DNA of 64,000 nucleotides, from contig NZ_JAFMZZ010000004.1 in assembly GCF_017356245.1 (NCBI RefSeq), forward strand, positions 563,162-627,161. The letters run 5' to 3'. Below the pieces are notes generated by a model. The model did no database searches. It was not told the DNA's origin and was given only the letters and a program-made list of their open reading frames with translations. Source of the DNA: Bordetella petrii. GTDB taxonomy: Bacteria; Pseudomonadota; Gammaproteobacteria; Burkholderiales; Burkholderiaceae_B. A program made the position numbers and the translations under genes. Each line of letters starts with the position of its first letter. Within the stretch, counting starts at the first letter, position 1. Shown here one piece after another: positions 42,692 to 51,924 of this stretch.

Positions 42692-45600
42692 CTAGAGGTC
42701 GATCCAGAGTTCGGCGCGCGGGAAGTACAGCGCGGCGCGGGCCGGGCGGTTGTCCAGCGCGGTGACCTGGGCGCAGTAGCGGGCCAGCTGGTCGGCGTGG
42801 CGTTCGCGCATGCGGGCGGCGAAATGGGCGGGCGGCTCGCCGGGGCGCGGGCGCGCGGTCTTGTAGTCGACGATCAGCCAGCCGTCTTCGGTGCTGAGCG
42901 CCAGGTCGATGACCGACACGCGGCCGGCGGCGTCGATCAGCGGCCATTCGCGCCGGGCGGCCGACTGCGACAGCAGCCAGCGGCCGCGTTCGTGCGCCAG
43001 GGTGGCCAGCAGCGTGTCGAGCACGGCCTGCGCGGCTTCCGGGGCCTGCGCGGCCGGCAGGCCGGCGCGGGTCAGCTGTTTTTGCATCACGGGCAGATAG
43101 CCGCGCAGCGTGTCGGCCGGCCAGGCGGGCAGGCCGTCCTGGCCGATGCGGGCCAGCCAGGCGTGCGCCAGCGTGCCGATGGCGGCGTCGTGCGCGGTGT
43201 CCAGCTGCCAGGCGGGATGTTCGGCGCCCTGCCCCATGGCCGCCCCCACGGCAAAGCCGGGACTGCCGATGGCGGTGCGCCGGGCATGCAGGGTTTCGAT
43301 AGCCTGGTCGGACAATCGCCGCAGCGGTTCGCCGCGCAGCTGGCCGGCCGTTTCGTCGTCGGCGGGCGTGTCGTCCTGCCAGTCGGGCGGCGGGGTTTTC
43401 TGGTCGGCCGGCAGCCATTCCCACAGGCGTCCCAGCAGGCTGGCCGCGGGCGGCGCCTTGGGCTGGCCGGTGGCGCGATCGACGGCGACGTTGCCCACCA
43501 GGTGCAGGCGATGGCGCGCGCGCGTGGCGGCCACGTACAGCAGGCGGTCGGTTTCATAGGCGGCGCGCCGCTTTTCGCGCAGGCCCAGGTAGCGCGACAC
43601 CGGGTCGGCCTCTTTGTCGGCGCGCGGCTTCACCGGCCCGAACAGCACGCGCTCGCCGCTTTGCTCGAAACTGACCAGCGGCGCGCGCTCGGCGCGCGGC
43701 GACTTGTGCAGGCCGTACAGAATGACAGTATCGAACTGCAGGCCCTTGGACTTGTGCATGGTCATGATCTCGACCACCCCGCCGTCGCCGGCGCCGCCTT
43801 CGGGCGCGGCATACAGGCGCGCCAGGGCGGCATCGAGCCGCGCCGGATCGAGGCCGCCGTGCGGCGCCAGGCGCTCGACCAGCACGAACAGGCTTTCGGC
43901 GTCTTCGGCGGCGCTGGGGCTGGCGTACAGGCCCGCCCCGCCCAGCCTGCGCCACAGCGATTCCAGCCAGGCCGCCAGCGGCATGGCGCCGCTGGCATTG
44001 GCCGCATCCAGCAAGATCGGGCCCACGTGGGCCAGGCGCGCGTACTCGGCCGCCGGCAGCAGGGCTTGCGCGCGGCAGGGCTGCGCGGCGGGCGCATCCC
44101 ACAGCGACAGGCTCTGCCCGGGCGCGGCCGCATCGGGCGCCGGGCGCGGCGTGCGCAGCGCCTCGGCCAGCAGCACCGGCACCGGGGTCGCCAGGTCGTG
44201 GCCGAACAGCGTGTGCAGGGAATTCAGCGTCAGCCCGCACCAGGGCGCGCGCAGCACCGACAGCCAGGCCATGCGGTCGGCCGGATGCGACAGCGCGCGC
44301 AACAGCTGCACCAAGTCGGACACCACGTGGCGCTGCGCCAGCGGCACCAGGTCGACCGCGCGGCAGCGGATGCCCGCCTGGGCCAGCCGGCGCACCAGCT
44401 GGCCCAGGTGGCCGCGCGCGCGCACCAGGATGGCCACCGGATGACGGCTGGCGGGGTCGCTTTCGTCCAGCGCCTGGCGCACCAATTGCACCGTCAGCGC
44501 CTCGGCCGCGGCATCGGCCGCGCCGGCGCCGTCGGCGCTGAAAGCGGCGTGCAGGCGCACGGCCTGGCCCGGCATGGCCGGGTTGAACGCTGCTGAATCG
44601 GTATAGGCGATGGCGCCGGCGGCCGCATCGTTGCGCGCCGGCAGCAGGCCGCGGAAGGTGGCGTTCACCCAGTCCACCACGCCGGCCTGCGAACGGAAAT
44701 TGTCGGTAAGCTGCAGGAAGGTGGGCGAGATTTCGCCCACGCCCTGTTCGGCGGCCTGCAGGAACAGCCCCACCTCGGCCTTGCGGAACCGGTAGATGGA
44801 CTGCATGGGGTCGCCCACCAGGAACAGCGTGCGGCCATCTCCCGGCTGCCAGCCGGCGGTCAGTGTGGCCAGCAGGTGGATCTGGGTGAGGCTGGTGTCC
44901 TGGAATTCGTCGATCAGCAAATGGCGGATCGAGGCGTCGAGCTTGAGCAGCAGCTCGCCGGGATCGTCGGCGCTGCCCAGGGCATGCGCGGCGCGCTGCG
45001 CGATCTCGATGAAATCCACTTCGCGCGTTTCGGCGAAACGCAGGTGCAGCTGGGCCACCGCCAGTTTCAGCGTCATCAGCTGCGCGCCCAGCACGCGCCA
45101 CTGCGCCTCGCTGAACTCGGCCGGCGGCACCTTGTCGACAGCCTCCAGCATCCAGATCCAGGCCGCTTTGGGGTCGGCCGCGTCCAGCCACTGGGTGAAG
45201 GGCTCTTTGTGATCGCACTTGGGCGGGAAACCCAGCTTCCTGGTGACGCCGCGCGCGCTGCGCAGCCCGCCCGCCGCCGTCAGCAGCAGATGGCGCACGG
45301 CCTTCCACTGATCGAGCCAGGCCGCGTCGGGTTCGAGCGGCGCGTGCCAGTCGCGCAGCGCGGCCAGCGCATGGGCCGGGCTGTCTTCGTCGAGCGCGGC
45401 CGCCGCCATGCGCGCCGGCCAGCGCAGGGCTTCGTCCCAGCCCATCGGCATGGCGCGCGCCAGCGCCTGCAGGTCTTCGCCGATGGCCTCGGCCAGGGCG
45501 TCCTGCAGGGCCTCGCGGTCGCTGCCGCGCGCCAGCAGCGGCAGCCACTGGTCGCGCTGCCCCAGCATGGCGGCAATGGCTTCGGCGGCCGCCTGGGTAT

Positions 45601-46138
45601 CGACATCCAGGTGCGCCAGCAGGATGCGCACCGCCTCGAAATCGTCGGCCAGGGCCAGCGTGGCGCGCGCCGCCGCATCGTAATGGGCCTGCGCGTCGTC
45701 GGCGATGTCGGGCATGCCGCCCAGCTCGGACAGCCACGGCATGCCGCGCACCAGGCCCGCGCAGAACGAGTCGATGGTGCGGATCGACAGGCGCGCGGGA
45801 TGCTGCAGCAGCTTCCAGCCCAGCGCGTCGTTGCGTTCCAGGGCGGCGCGCGCCAGGCGCCAGCTGCGCTGGCCGTGCTCGGTATCGGGCATGGGGCCGC
45901 CGCCGTCGCGCAGCTTGCCCAGCACGCGCGCATGCATTTCCGACGCGGCCTTGCGGGTGAAGGTAATGGCCACGATTTCTTCGGGCCGGCTTACCGTGGC
46001 CAGCAGCGCCAGGATGCGGTCGGTCAGCAACTCGGTCTTGCCCGAACCGGCCGGCGCCTGCACCAGGAACGAGGCGGCCGGGTCCAGCGCGCGGGTGCGC
46101 GCCAGGTGGTCGGAGGGCTGGCGGGCGGATCCGGTCAT
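42692..46138 (-). CDS. addA: AddA-like UvrD-family helicase-nuclease
   Basis: A 1148-residue protein. Walker A QAPAGSGKTELLTDR near residue 28, helicase motif III FLVGDPMQSIYRFRKAE and motif V-VI segments (MTMHKSKGLQFDTVI; LLYVAATRARHRLHLVGN) show a superfamily-1 helicase. The C-terminus adds a PD-(D/E)xK nuclease with LIVDYKTARP. This is the AddA layout: it resects double-strand breaks with AddB for RecA loading. Its start overlaps the AddB-like gene's stop by four bases (ATGA), so the two are coupled. Relatives are often labelled simply UvrD/REP helicase; paired position supports AddA. Confidence 0.9.
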   Translation of the reverse strand: MTGSARQPSDHLARTRALDPAASFLVQAPAGSGKTELLTDRILALLATVSRPEEIVAITFTRKAASEMHARVLGKLRDGGGPMPDTEHGQRSWRLARAALERNDALGWKLLQHPARLSIRTIDSFCAGLVRGMPWLSELGGMPDIADDAQAHYDAAARATLALADDFEAVRILLAHLDVDTQAAAEAIAAMLGQRDQWLPLLARGSDREALQDALAEAIGEDLQALARAMPMGWDEALRWPARMAAAALDEDSPAHALAALRDWHAPLEPDAAWLDQWKAVRHLLLTAAGGLRSARGVTRKLGFPPKCDHKEPFTQWLDAADPKAAWIWMLEAVDKVPPAEFSEAQWRVLGAQLMTLKLAVAQLHLRFAETREVDFIEIAQRAAHALGSADDPGELLLKLDASIRHLLIDEFQDTSLTQIHLLATLTAGWQPGDGRTLFLVGDPMQSIYRFRKAEVGLFLQAAEQGVGEISPTFLQLTDNFRSQAGVVDWVNATFRGLLPARNDAAAGAIAYTDSAAFNPAMPGQAVRLHAAFSADGAGAADAAAEALTVQLVRQALDESDPASRHPVAILVRARGHLGQLVRRLAQAGIRCRAVDLVPLAQRHVVSDLVQLLRALSHPADRMAWLSVLRAPWCGLTLNSLHTLFGHDLATPVPVLLAEALRTPRPAPDAAAPGQSLSLWDAPAAQPCRAQALLPAAEYARLAHVGPILLDAANASGAMPLAAWLESLWRRLGGAGLYASPSAAEDAESLFVLVERLAPHGGLDPARLDAALARLYAAPEGGAGDGGVVEIMTMHKSKGLQFDTVILYGLHKSPRAERAPLVSFEQSGERVLFGPVKPRADKEADPVSRYLGLREKRRAAYETDRLLYVAATRARHRLHLVGNVAVDRATGQPKAPPAASLLGRLWEWLPADQKTPPPDWQDDTPADDETAGQLRGEPLRRLSDQAIETLHARRTAIGSPGFAVGAAMGQGAEHPAWQLDTAHDAAIGTLAHAWLARIGQDGLPAWPADTLRGYLPVMQKQLTRAGLPAAQAPEAAQAVLDTLLATLAHERGRWLLSQSAARREWPLIDAAGRVSVIDLALSTEDGWLIVDYKTARPRPGEPPAHFAARMRERHADQLARYCAQVTALDNRPARAALYFPRAELWIDL

Positions 46139-48813
46139 GCCGCGTCGTCCTCGTCTTCAAGGTGCAGCCGCAGGAACGGCATGGCATCGCAATATTTCAG
46201 GTCGTCGCGGCGATACGCCAGATTGGCGGCGTAGCCCGATGCGTACTCGTCGGCCAGGCCCTCGACCGCGCCGCGCCAGCGCAACAGAATGTCGCGCCAT
46301 GCCAGGCCTTCGAAGCCCTTGCCGGCGTCGGCGGCGGTGACGCCCGCCAGGCCCAGTTCGGTGTCGGTGAGACCGGCCGCGGCAACCTGGCGCGCATGGA
46401 CCTGCGCCAGCACCAGCGCGGCCACGTCGGCGTCGGGCGTGTCGCCGGACAGCACGGCCGCGTAGAACGGCAGCTGCAGGTTTACGGGCCGTGCGCGCGC
46501 CCAGTCGGATTCGGGGTTGCCCGGCGTCATGCCGGTCTTGTAGTCCAGGATCACGGCCCGGCCGTCGGGCAGGCGGTCCAGGCGGTCGAGCCGCACCGTC
46601 AGCGCCAGCGGCCCGCGCGACCACTGATGGGTTTCTTCGACTTGCGCCACCTGGAACGGCAGGCGCTGCGCTTCCAGGTCGAACCAGTCGGCCAGCACGG
46701 CGCAGGCGCGCTCGCATTCCAGTTCGCGCAGCGCGCGCGGATAAGCCTGCAGTTCTTCCTGGGCGGCCTGTTCCACCCCCTGCAGGATCAGGGCCGGCAG
46801 GCGGGCCTGCGCCATGGCTTCGTGCAGTTGTTCCTGGTCGGGCAGCATGCGCCATACCAGTTCGAGCGCGCGGTGCAGGAATTGCCCGCGCACATTCTGG
46901 TTGGCGGCATCGGCATAGTCGGCCAGCGCCCTGCCCCCCAGGCGGTGGCGCACGAAGGCCCACAGGGGATTGCGCGCCTGGGTGTCCAGCACGTCCAGGC
47001 CGCCGGTGGCGCCGGCCCGCGGGCTGTCGGGCGCGGGCGGGGGCAGCGGCGGGCCGCGTTCGTCGTCGAGCACCTGCTGCGGCAAGGCCTCGGCGGCGGC
47101 CGCCGCGGGCGCCTGCCATGCCATCGGCGCGACATCGGCGATCAACGGCGACGGCCGCAGTTCACGCTCGCCATCGAGATGGGCATGGCTGACCACGACT
47201 TCGGGCGCGCAACGGCACAGTGCGGCGTACAGCGCTTCGGCCCATTGCCGCTCGCGTTCAGGCGTGGCGCGCGGCGCCCCGGCCTGGCGCAGCACCGTCA
47301 GCGGCAGCAGCGGGTTGGGTTGCGGGGTGGCGGGCAGCACGTCGTCGGTCAGGCCCAGTATCCATATGCCGTCCCAGTGCCCGCCTTCGGCTTCGAGCAG
47401 GCCCAGCACGTCCAGGCGCGCCAGCGGATCGCGCTGCGGCTGGAATGACGCCGCGGCGGCTGCGCTGGCCAGCAGGCGCACGGCGCCGCGCCCGTCCAGC
47501 GGCCCGGCGGCGGGCGCCAGCGCCGCATAGCGGCCCAGCAGCTCGCCGAACGCGCCCATGACCTGGTAGCCGACACTGTCCAGCGCCCGCTCGCCGGGAA
47601 AACCCAGCGCCACCAGCGCGGCGCGGATTACCGGCATCCACCGGTCGGTGCCGAGCCGTTCGCCGGCCTGTTGCCAGATTTCGAGCGCGGCCGGCCAGGC
47701 GGCCGACATGGCGGTGCCGTCGGCCAGGTCGCGCTGCCAGCGCGCGGCGTCGATGCGCGCCCGCGCCTGGCGGCGCCAGCGCGCGTCGATGGCCGCCAGG
47801 CGGGCCAGGTCGCGGCGGTCGCCCGCACAGTGTCCGGCCAGCAGGGCCGCGCCCAGCACCGGCGCGTCGGCCGCGCCGGCCTGCGCCATCTCGGCCAAGG
47901 CGTGCAGCCAGGCCAGCGCCGCGCGCACGGCCGGCCATTCGGTCAGCGGCCGCCCCACCGCCACGTTGAAGGCATGGCCGCCTTCGGCCAGGGCCTGCCC
48001 GACCACGCGCCGCGCGAACGGCGATTCGGCCTGCAGCTGCGCCGACACGATCGCGAAGCGTCCGTCCGGCTGCCCGGCCAGCCGCTGCGCCGCCCAGGCG
48101 GCGGCGGCGCGCCATTCGGCACCGCGGTCATCGGCGCCGTAGCGCTGCGGCGCGGCGGCTTCGCCCAGCGTGCCGCCCAGCCAGGCAAGCGCCGCGCCGC
48201 CCTGCTGGAAAGCGTCGAGCAAGGCGGCGAAGCGCGGCGAGATATCGGTGAACCCGGCCAGCACCAGGTGCCGCGGCGCGGGCACCTCGCCCTGCTGCAG
48301 CGCGCGCAGCACGCGCGCGTAGCCCTGGCTGGCATCTTCGGCGTCGATGGCGGCCAGGCGTGCGCGGTAGCGGCGCCGCCAGCGCGAAAAGCCGCGGTAT
48401 TCGTCGGTATCGGCGCCGTCCGGCACGCGCAGGCGCCATTCGTCCATCAGGGTGTCGGCGTCCATGGCCAGGGCCGCGGCCTGCGCGGTGTCGAGCAGCA
48501 CGCGCCCGGCCTCTTCTTCGCCGATGGCGTCGGCCCACACCATTTGCGTGGCGAAGCTGTCGAGCCGGTGCGCGGGCAGTTCGGCCCCCGGCGCGAAGGC
48601 CAGTTCGCCCGCCGCCTCGGCCAGCCAGGCCGCCAGCGGCAACACGCGCGGCAGTTCGCTGACCTGCCGCTCGCGGCGCAATTGCGCCGCCAGGTCCAGC
48701 GTCAGGCGGCGCGCCAGCCGGTTGTTTACTGTAAGCACCAGGGTCTGGGCAGCCGGCAGCTGGCCGGCCTGTTCCAGCGTGATGAGCGAGTCCGGATCCG
48801 GGGCCTGGGGCAT
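46135..48813 (-). CDS. addB: AddB-like PD-(D/E)xK nuclease
   Basis: An 892-residue protein. The N-terminal half resembles an inactivated superfamily-1 helicase: where Walker A would be, the sequence is LVLTVNNRLARRLTLDL. The C-terminal third has the nuclease core PDGRAVILDYKTGM (about residue 745). This matches the betaproteobacterial AddB-like family (TIGR03623-type DNA repair proteins). It works with AddA in recombination repair. The ATG at 48813 (MPQAPDPDSLITLEQ) is used; upstream open frame overlaps the small membrane peptide and MFS genes. Confidence 0.87.
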   Translation of the reverse strand: MPQAPDPDSLITLEQAGQLPAAQTLVLTVNNRLARRLTLDLAAQLRRERQVSELPRVLPLAAWLAEAAGELAFAPGAELPAHRLDSFATQMVWADAIGEEEAGRVLLDTAQAAALAMDADTLMDEWRLRVPDGADTDEYRGFSRWRRRYRARLAAIDAEDASQGYARVLRALQQGEVPAPRHLVLAGFTDISPRFAALLDAFQQGGAALAWLGGTLGEAAAPQRYGADDRGAEWRAAAAWAAQRLAGQPDGRFAIVSAQLQAESPFARRVVGQALAEGGHAFNVAVGRPLTEWPAVRAALAWLHALAEMAQAGAADAPVLGAALLAGHCAGDRRDLARLAAIDARWRRQARARIDAARWQRDLADGTAMSAAWPAALEIWQQAGERLGTDRWMPVIRAALVALGFPGERALDSVGYQVMGAFGELLGRYAALAPAAGPLDGRGAVRLLASAAAAASFQPQRDPLARLDVLGLLEAEGGHWDGIWILGLTDDVLPATPQPNPLLPLTVLRQAGAPRATPERERQWAEALYAALCRCAPEVVVSHAHLDGERELRPSPLIADVAPMAWQAPAAAAAEALPQQVLDDERGPPLPPPAPDSPRAGATGGLDVLDTQARNPLWAFVRHRLGGRALADYADAANQNVRGQFLHRALELVWRMLPDQEQLHEAMAQARLPALILQGVEQAAQEELQAYPRALRELECERACAVLADWFDLEAQRLPFQVAQVEETHQWSRGPLALTVRLDRLDRLPDGRAVILDYKTGMTPGNPESDWARARPVNLQLPFYAAVLSGDTPDADVAALVLAQVHARQVAAAGLTDTELGLAGVTAADAGKGFEGLAWRDILLRWRGAVEGLADEYASGYAANLAYRRDDLKYCDAMPFLRLHLEDEDDAA

Positions 48814-48824
48814 GCCGCTGCGCC

Positions 48825-48959
48825 TTAGAACCCGCACAAGGCGGCCAGGGTTTCCCAGTTGATGCGCAGCGCGGGCTGGGTATAGCCCAGGAACCCGAGC
48901 GCCAGCACGGCCGCCAGGGCGATGCCGCCCAGGATGCGCCAGACGGTGCGGCGCGCCAT
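48825..48959 (-). CDS. Small single-pass membrane protein, 44 residues
   Basis: An unannotated-length ORF of 44 codons starting MARRTVWRILGGIALAAVLA and ending AALCGF. Three basic residues precede one hydrophobic helix (about residues 8-26), an N-in single-pass pattern. Its ATG lies 3 bases after the MFS stop and its stop 11 bases before the addB start, filling the gap exactly, with codon use like its neighbours. I do not recognise a family. It could be a real small protein or chance; the fit between the two genes favours real. Confidence 0.5.
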   Translation of the reverse strand: MARRTVWRILGGIALAAVLALGFLGYTQPALRINWETLAALCGF

Positions 48960-48962
48960 GGC

Positions 48963-50162
48963 TCAGGCCCCTTGCGGCAGGCGCTGTTCGAGCGGCTGTT
49001 CGCGCACCGGCAGGCACAGCAGCGCGGCGGCTACGGCCAGCGCCACGCCGATCCACCACATGAGATCGTAATTGCCCGTGCTGGCGTACACATAGCCGCC
49101 CAGCCAGACTCCGATGAAACTGCCCACCTGGTGGCCCAGGAAGGCGATGCCCGACAGCGTGGCGGCATAGCGCAGGCCGTAGATCTGCCCGATCAGGCCC
49201 TGCGTGAGCGGCACGGTGCCCAGCCAGAACAGGCCCATCCAGGCGGCGAACGCATACAGCACCCAGGGCGACAGCGGCAGCGCCAGCAGCAACAGCATGC
49301 CGAAGGCGCGCAGGCCGTATACGCCCGCCAGCAGCAGCTTCTTGCTGTGGCGGCCGCCCAGCTTGCCGGCGTAGAACGAGCCCAGCACGTTGCACAGCCC
49401 GATCAGGGCGATGGCCGTGGCGCCGTGGCTGGCGTTCAGCCCGCCATCGACCACGAAGGCCGGCAGGTGCAGCGTGATGAACGCCGTGTGGAACCCGCAG
49501 ACGAAATAGCTGCCATACAGGAAATGGAACGAAGGGTGCCGCATCGCCTGGCGCACCGCGGCCGACAGCGACTGGCCGCCGGCATGGGCGTCCGGCTTGC
49601 CGCGCAGGAAATACGCCAGCGGCGCGCCCGCCGCCACCAGCAGCGACAGCGCCCACAGCGCGCCGGTCCAGTCGAATCCGGTGATTAGCAGCTGCCCGGC
49701 CGGCACCACCAGAAATTGCCCCAGCGAGCCGCCGGCGCTGGCGATGCCCATGGCGGTGCTGCGGTAGGCCGGCGGCACCGAACGCGCCACCACGGGCAGG
49801 ATCACCGGAAAGGTGGTGCCCGCCTGGCCCAGCCCCACCAGCAGGCCGGCCGTCAGGTACAGGCTGAATTCATCGGTGGCGAAACGCGTGCCGATCATGC
49901 CGGCCACGTACAGCAGCGCGCCCAGCGCCACGGTGCGGCCCGAGCCGTAGCGGTCGGCCAGCATGCCCATCAGGATGCTGGCCGCGCCCCACACCAGGTT
50001 CTGCAGGGCGAAGGCCATGGAAAACACATCGCGCCCCCAGCCCTGGGCCAGGCCCATGGGCTGCATGAACAGCCCGAACGTGGCGCGCACGCCCATGGCA
50101 AGCAGCACGACCAGCGTGCCCAGCAGCACGGTACGCAGCGAAATGGAGGGCGAATCGGACAT
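48963..50162 (-). CDS. MFS transporter
   Basis: A 399-residue major facilitator with about 12 hydrophobic helices. The motif A-like loop GMLADRYGSGRTVALGALLY between helices 2 and 3 is clear (about residue 70). Its closest flavour is the oxalate/formate or cyanate-type MFS group (FGLFMQPMGLAQGWGRDVFS), but the substrate is unknown. The ATG at 50162 (MSDSPSISLRTVLLG) is the family-like start. It precedes the small membrane peptide and addB-addA genes in the same direction. Confidence 0.88.
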   Translation of the reverse strand: MSDSPSISLRTVLLGTLVVLLAMGVRATFGLFMQPMGLAQGWGRDVFSMAFALQNLVWGAASILMGMLADRYGSGRTVALGALLYVAGMIGTRFATDEFSLYLTAGLLVGLGQAGTTFPVILPVVARSVPPAYRSTAMGIASAGGSLGQFLVVPAGQLLITGFDWTGALWALSLLVAAGAPLAYFLRGKPDAHAGGQSLSAAVRQAMRHPSFHFLYGSYFVCGFHTAFITLHLPAFVVDGGLNASHGATAIALIGLCNVLGSFYAGKLGGRHSKKLLLAGVYGLRAFGMLLLLALPLSPWVLYAFAAWMGLFWLGTVPLTQGLIGQIYGLRYAATLSGIAFLGHQVGSFIGVWLGGYVYASTGNYDLMWWIGVALAVAAALLCLPVREQPLEQRLPQGA

Positions 50163-50491
50163 CGGGCCTGCCTGGCAAGGGGGATCGGCGCCTGCGCGGC
50201 GCGGGGCGGTTCGCGTGGGGACGGAACAGCAGCCATCATATACAAGTCTGCGCCCCGCCGCGCGGACGCGCGCGCGCGCCGATGCTAGAATTCCGCTCTT
50301 GCAAAGAGCCCCCGCGGCTGCCGTCGTGGCACACAATGCATCTTGTCATCAGTGTGTCGCAGCACCGGACGCGCCCGCAATGAAAACGGGTGCGAGTGAA
50401 CCGGGGACGCCGCGGAGCCGGCTTTGCCGGTCCGCCAGCGTCGCCCCCTTGAGGGGGGAAGCGCGTAGCGCTTCGGGGGTAGGCTTCTCCT
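50163..50491. other. Gene-free region between the MFS gene and tRNA-Arg
   Basis: 329 bases without a supported gene. The right part (50418-50473) carries three consecutive hairpins: CCGGC/GCCGG, CCCCC/GGGGG and AAGCGC/GCGCTT. The left part should hold the MFS promoter, but no convincing boxes are seen. No clear -35/-10 pair is visible for the tRNA. Confidence 0.55.
50418..50473. repeat. Triple-hairpin element
   Basis: Three adjacent small palindromes: CCGGC-TTT-GCCGG (50418-50430), CCCCC-TTGA-GGGGG (50444-50457) and AAGCGC-GTA-GCGCTT (50459-50473). The arrangement looks like a dispersed intergenic element, although only one copy is in the window. Confidence 0.5.
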
Positions 50492-50566
50492 CTCGCCGTA
50501 GTTAAATGGATATAACCGGCCCCTCCTAAGGGTCAATTGGTGGTTCGATTCCACCCGGCGAGGCCA
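50492..50566 (+). tRNA. tRNA-Arg (anticodon CCU)
   Basis: A 75-nucleotide cloverleaf: acceptor CTCGCCG / CGGCGAG, anticodon loop CTCCTAA (anticodon CCT) on stem GGCCC/GGGTC, T arm GGTGG-TTCGATT-CCACC, and an encoded 3' CCA. It reads the AGG codon, rare in this GC-rich coding style. Such tRNA genes are frequent integration sites, but no integrase or att duplication is seen here. Confidence 0.96.
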
Positions 50567-50647
50567 TCGCGCCTGTTCATCCCGCCCTGTTGCAATCGCG
50601 TGCTTGCCCAACAGTTGAAAAAGCTGTTTAAATTCTGCACGTAAGTC

Positions 50648-50653
50648 TATAAT
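50648..50653 (+). promoter_or_regulatory. -10 box of the D,D-peptidase gene
   Basis: A perfect TATAAT 80 bases before the start codon at 50733. The -35 is weak. The surrounding AT-rich stretch (50609-50660) contrasts with its neighbours. Confidence 0.5.
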
Positions 50654-50732
50654 TCATCTCGTTTTTCCCGGCTCCGCTCAAGCCGTTCCCGGCCATCCCC
50701 GGTCGCGCGCCTCTTTTTACCCTGCCTGTCAT

Positions 50733-51911
50733 ATGGTTTTTTTCTGGAAACGCGCCCTTGCGACCGCCCTGGTGCCCCTGGCACTGGCGCTGGGCACCCT
50801 GCTGCCGGATGCGGCACAGGCGGCCAAGTCCACCGATCCGTGCAAGGCCAGCGCCAAGTCGGCGGCTTGCAAGGCAGCCAAGGCCAAGGCCGCCAAGCAA
50901 TCCACCGCCAAGACCACCAGCAGCACCACCAGCAAGAGCACCAGCAAGAGCACCAGCAAGAAAGCCACGGCCAAGGCGTCAGGCAAGACCTCGGGCAAGG
51001 CCACCGCCAAGAAATCGGCCTCGAAGAAAACCGTCACGAAAAAGACGGCCTCCAAGAAAAAAACCGTATCCCGGAAAACCCGCACGGCATCCAGAAGCAA
51101 GTCGCGCCGCTCCAGCGCCGCGGCCCTGCCGCCGCCGGCAGCGTCGGTGCGCGCCGAGATCGAAGCGCTGCGTTCCAGCACGGCCTATGTGCAAGACCTG
51201 GAAACCTCGACCGTGCTGTTCGCCAAGAACGACAACGTGGTGCGGCCCATCGCGTCGATTTCCAAGCTGATGACGGCGCTGGTGGTGGTGGACGCCAACC
51301 AGCCCATGGACCAGATGCTGGAAATCACCGAGGACGACGTCGACACCCTGAAGCACGCCTCGTCGCGCCTGGTGGTGGGCACGCGCCTGAGCCGCGGCGA
51401 CATGCTGCACCTGGCCCTGATGTCATCGGAAAACCGCGCCGCGCACGCGCTGGGGCGCAATTACCCGGGCGGCCTGCCCGCGTTCGTCGACGCCATGAAC
51501 CGCAAGGCGCGCGCGCTGGGCATGTCCAGCACGCATTTCATCGAGCCCACCGGCCTGTCCAGCGAGAACGTTTCGTCGCCGCGCGACCTGGCGCGCCTGC
51601 TGCGCGCGGCGGCGCAGCGCCCGCTGATCCACCGCTATTCCACCGACGACCAATACGAAGTGGATGTCGCCAACCGCACGCAGGTGTTCCGCAATACCAA
51701 CCTGCTGGTGCGCAAGCCCGACTGGGACATCAAGGTATCCAAGACCGGCTACATCAACGAAGCAGGCGAATGCCTGGTAATGCTGGCGCGCATCAACGGC
51801 CGCGACGTGGCCATGGTGCTGCTGGACTCGCGGGGCAAGCTGTCGCGCATCGGCGACGCGGTGCGCCTGCGGCGCATCCTGCAAAGCGACGTGGCGATGG
51901 CCATGCTGTAA
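50733..51911 (+). CDS. Serine D-alanyl-D-alanine peptidase (S11 family, PbpG/DacA-like)
   Basis: A 392-residue periplasmic low-molecular-weight penicillin-binding protein. A signal peptide (MVFFWKRALATALVPLALAL) is followed by about 95 residues that are extremely Lys/Ala/Thr/Ser-rich (around 36-130), then the catalytic domain with SISK (about residue 175), SENRAAHALGRNYPG as the SxN motif and SKTGYI as the KTG motif. It trims or cleaves peptidoglycan cross-links. Lacking an obvious C-terminal amphipathic anchor, it looks like the PbpG endopeptidase type. The basic linker might bind anionic envelope polymers (inference). Confidence 0.92.
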   Translation: MVFFWKRALATALVPLALALGTLLPDAAQAAKSTDPCKASAKSAACKAAKAKAAKQSTAKTTSSTTSKSTSKSTSKKATAKASGKTSGKATAKKSASKKTVTKKTASKKKTVSRKTRTASRSKSRRSSAAALPPPAASVRAEIEALRSSTAYVQDLETSTVLFAKNDNVVRPIASISKLMTALVVVDANQPMDQMLEITEDDVDTLKHASSRLVVGTRLSRGDMLHLALMSSENRAAHALGRNYPGGLPAFVDAMNRKARALGMSSTHFIEPTGLSSENVSSPRDLARLLRAAAQRPLIHRYSTDDQYEVDVANRTQVFRNTNLLVRKPDWDIKVSKTGYINEAGECLVMLARINGRDVAMVLLDSRGKLSRIGDAVRLRRILQSDVAMAML

Positions 51912-51924
51912 GGCGCGCGCCGCT

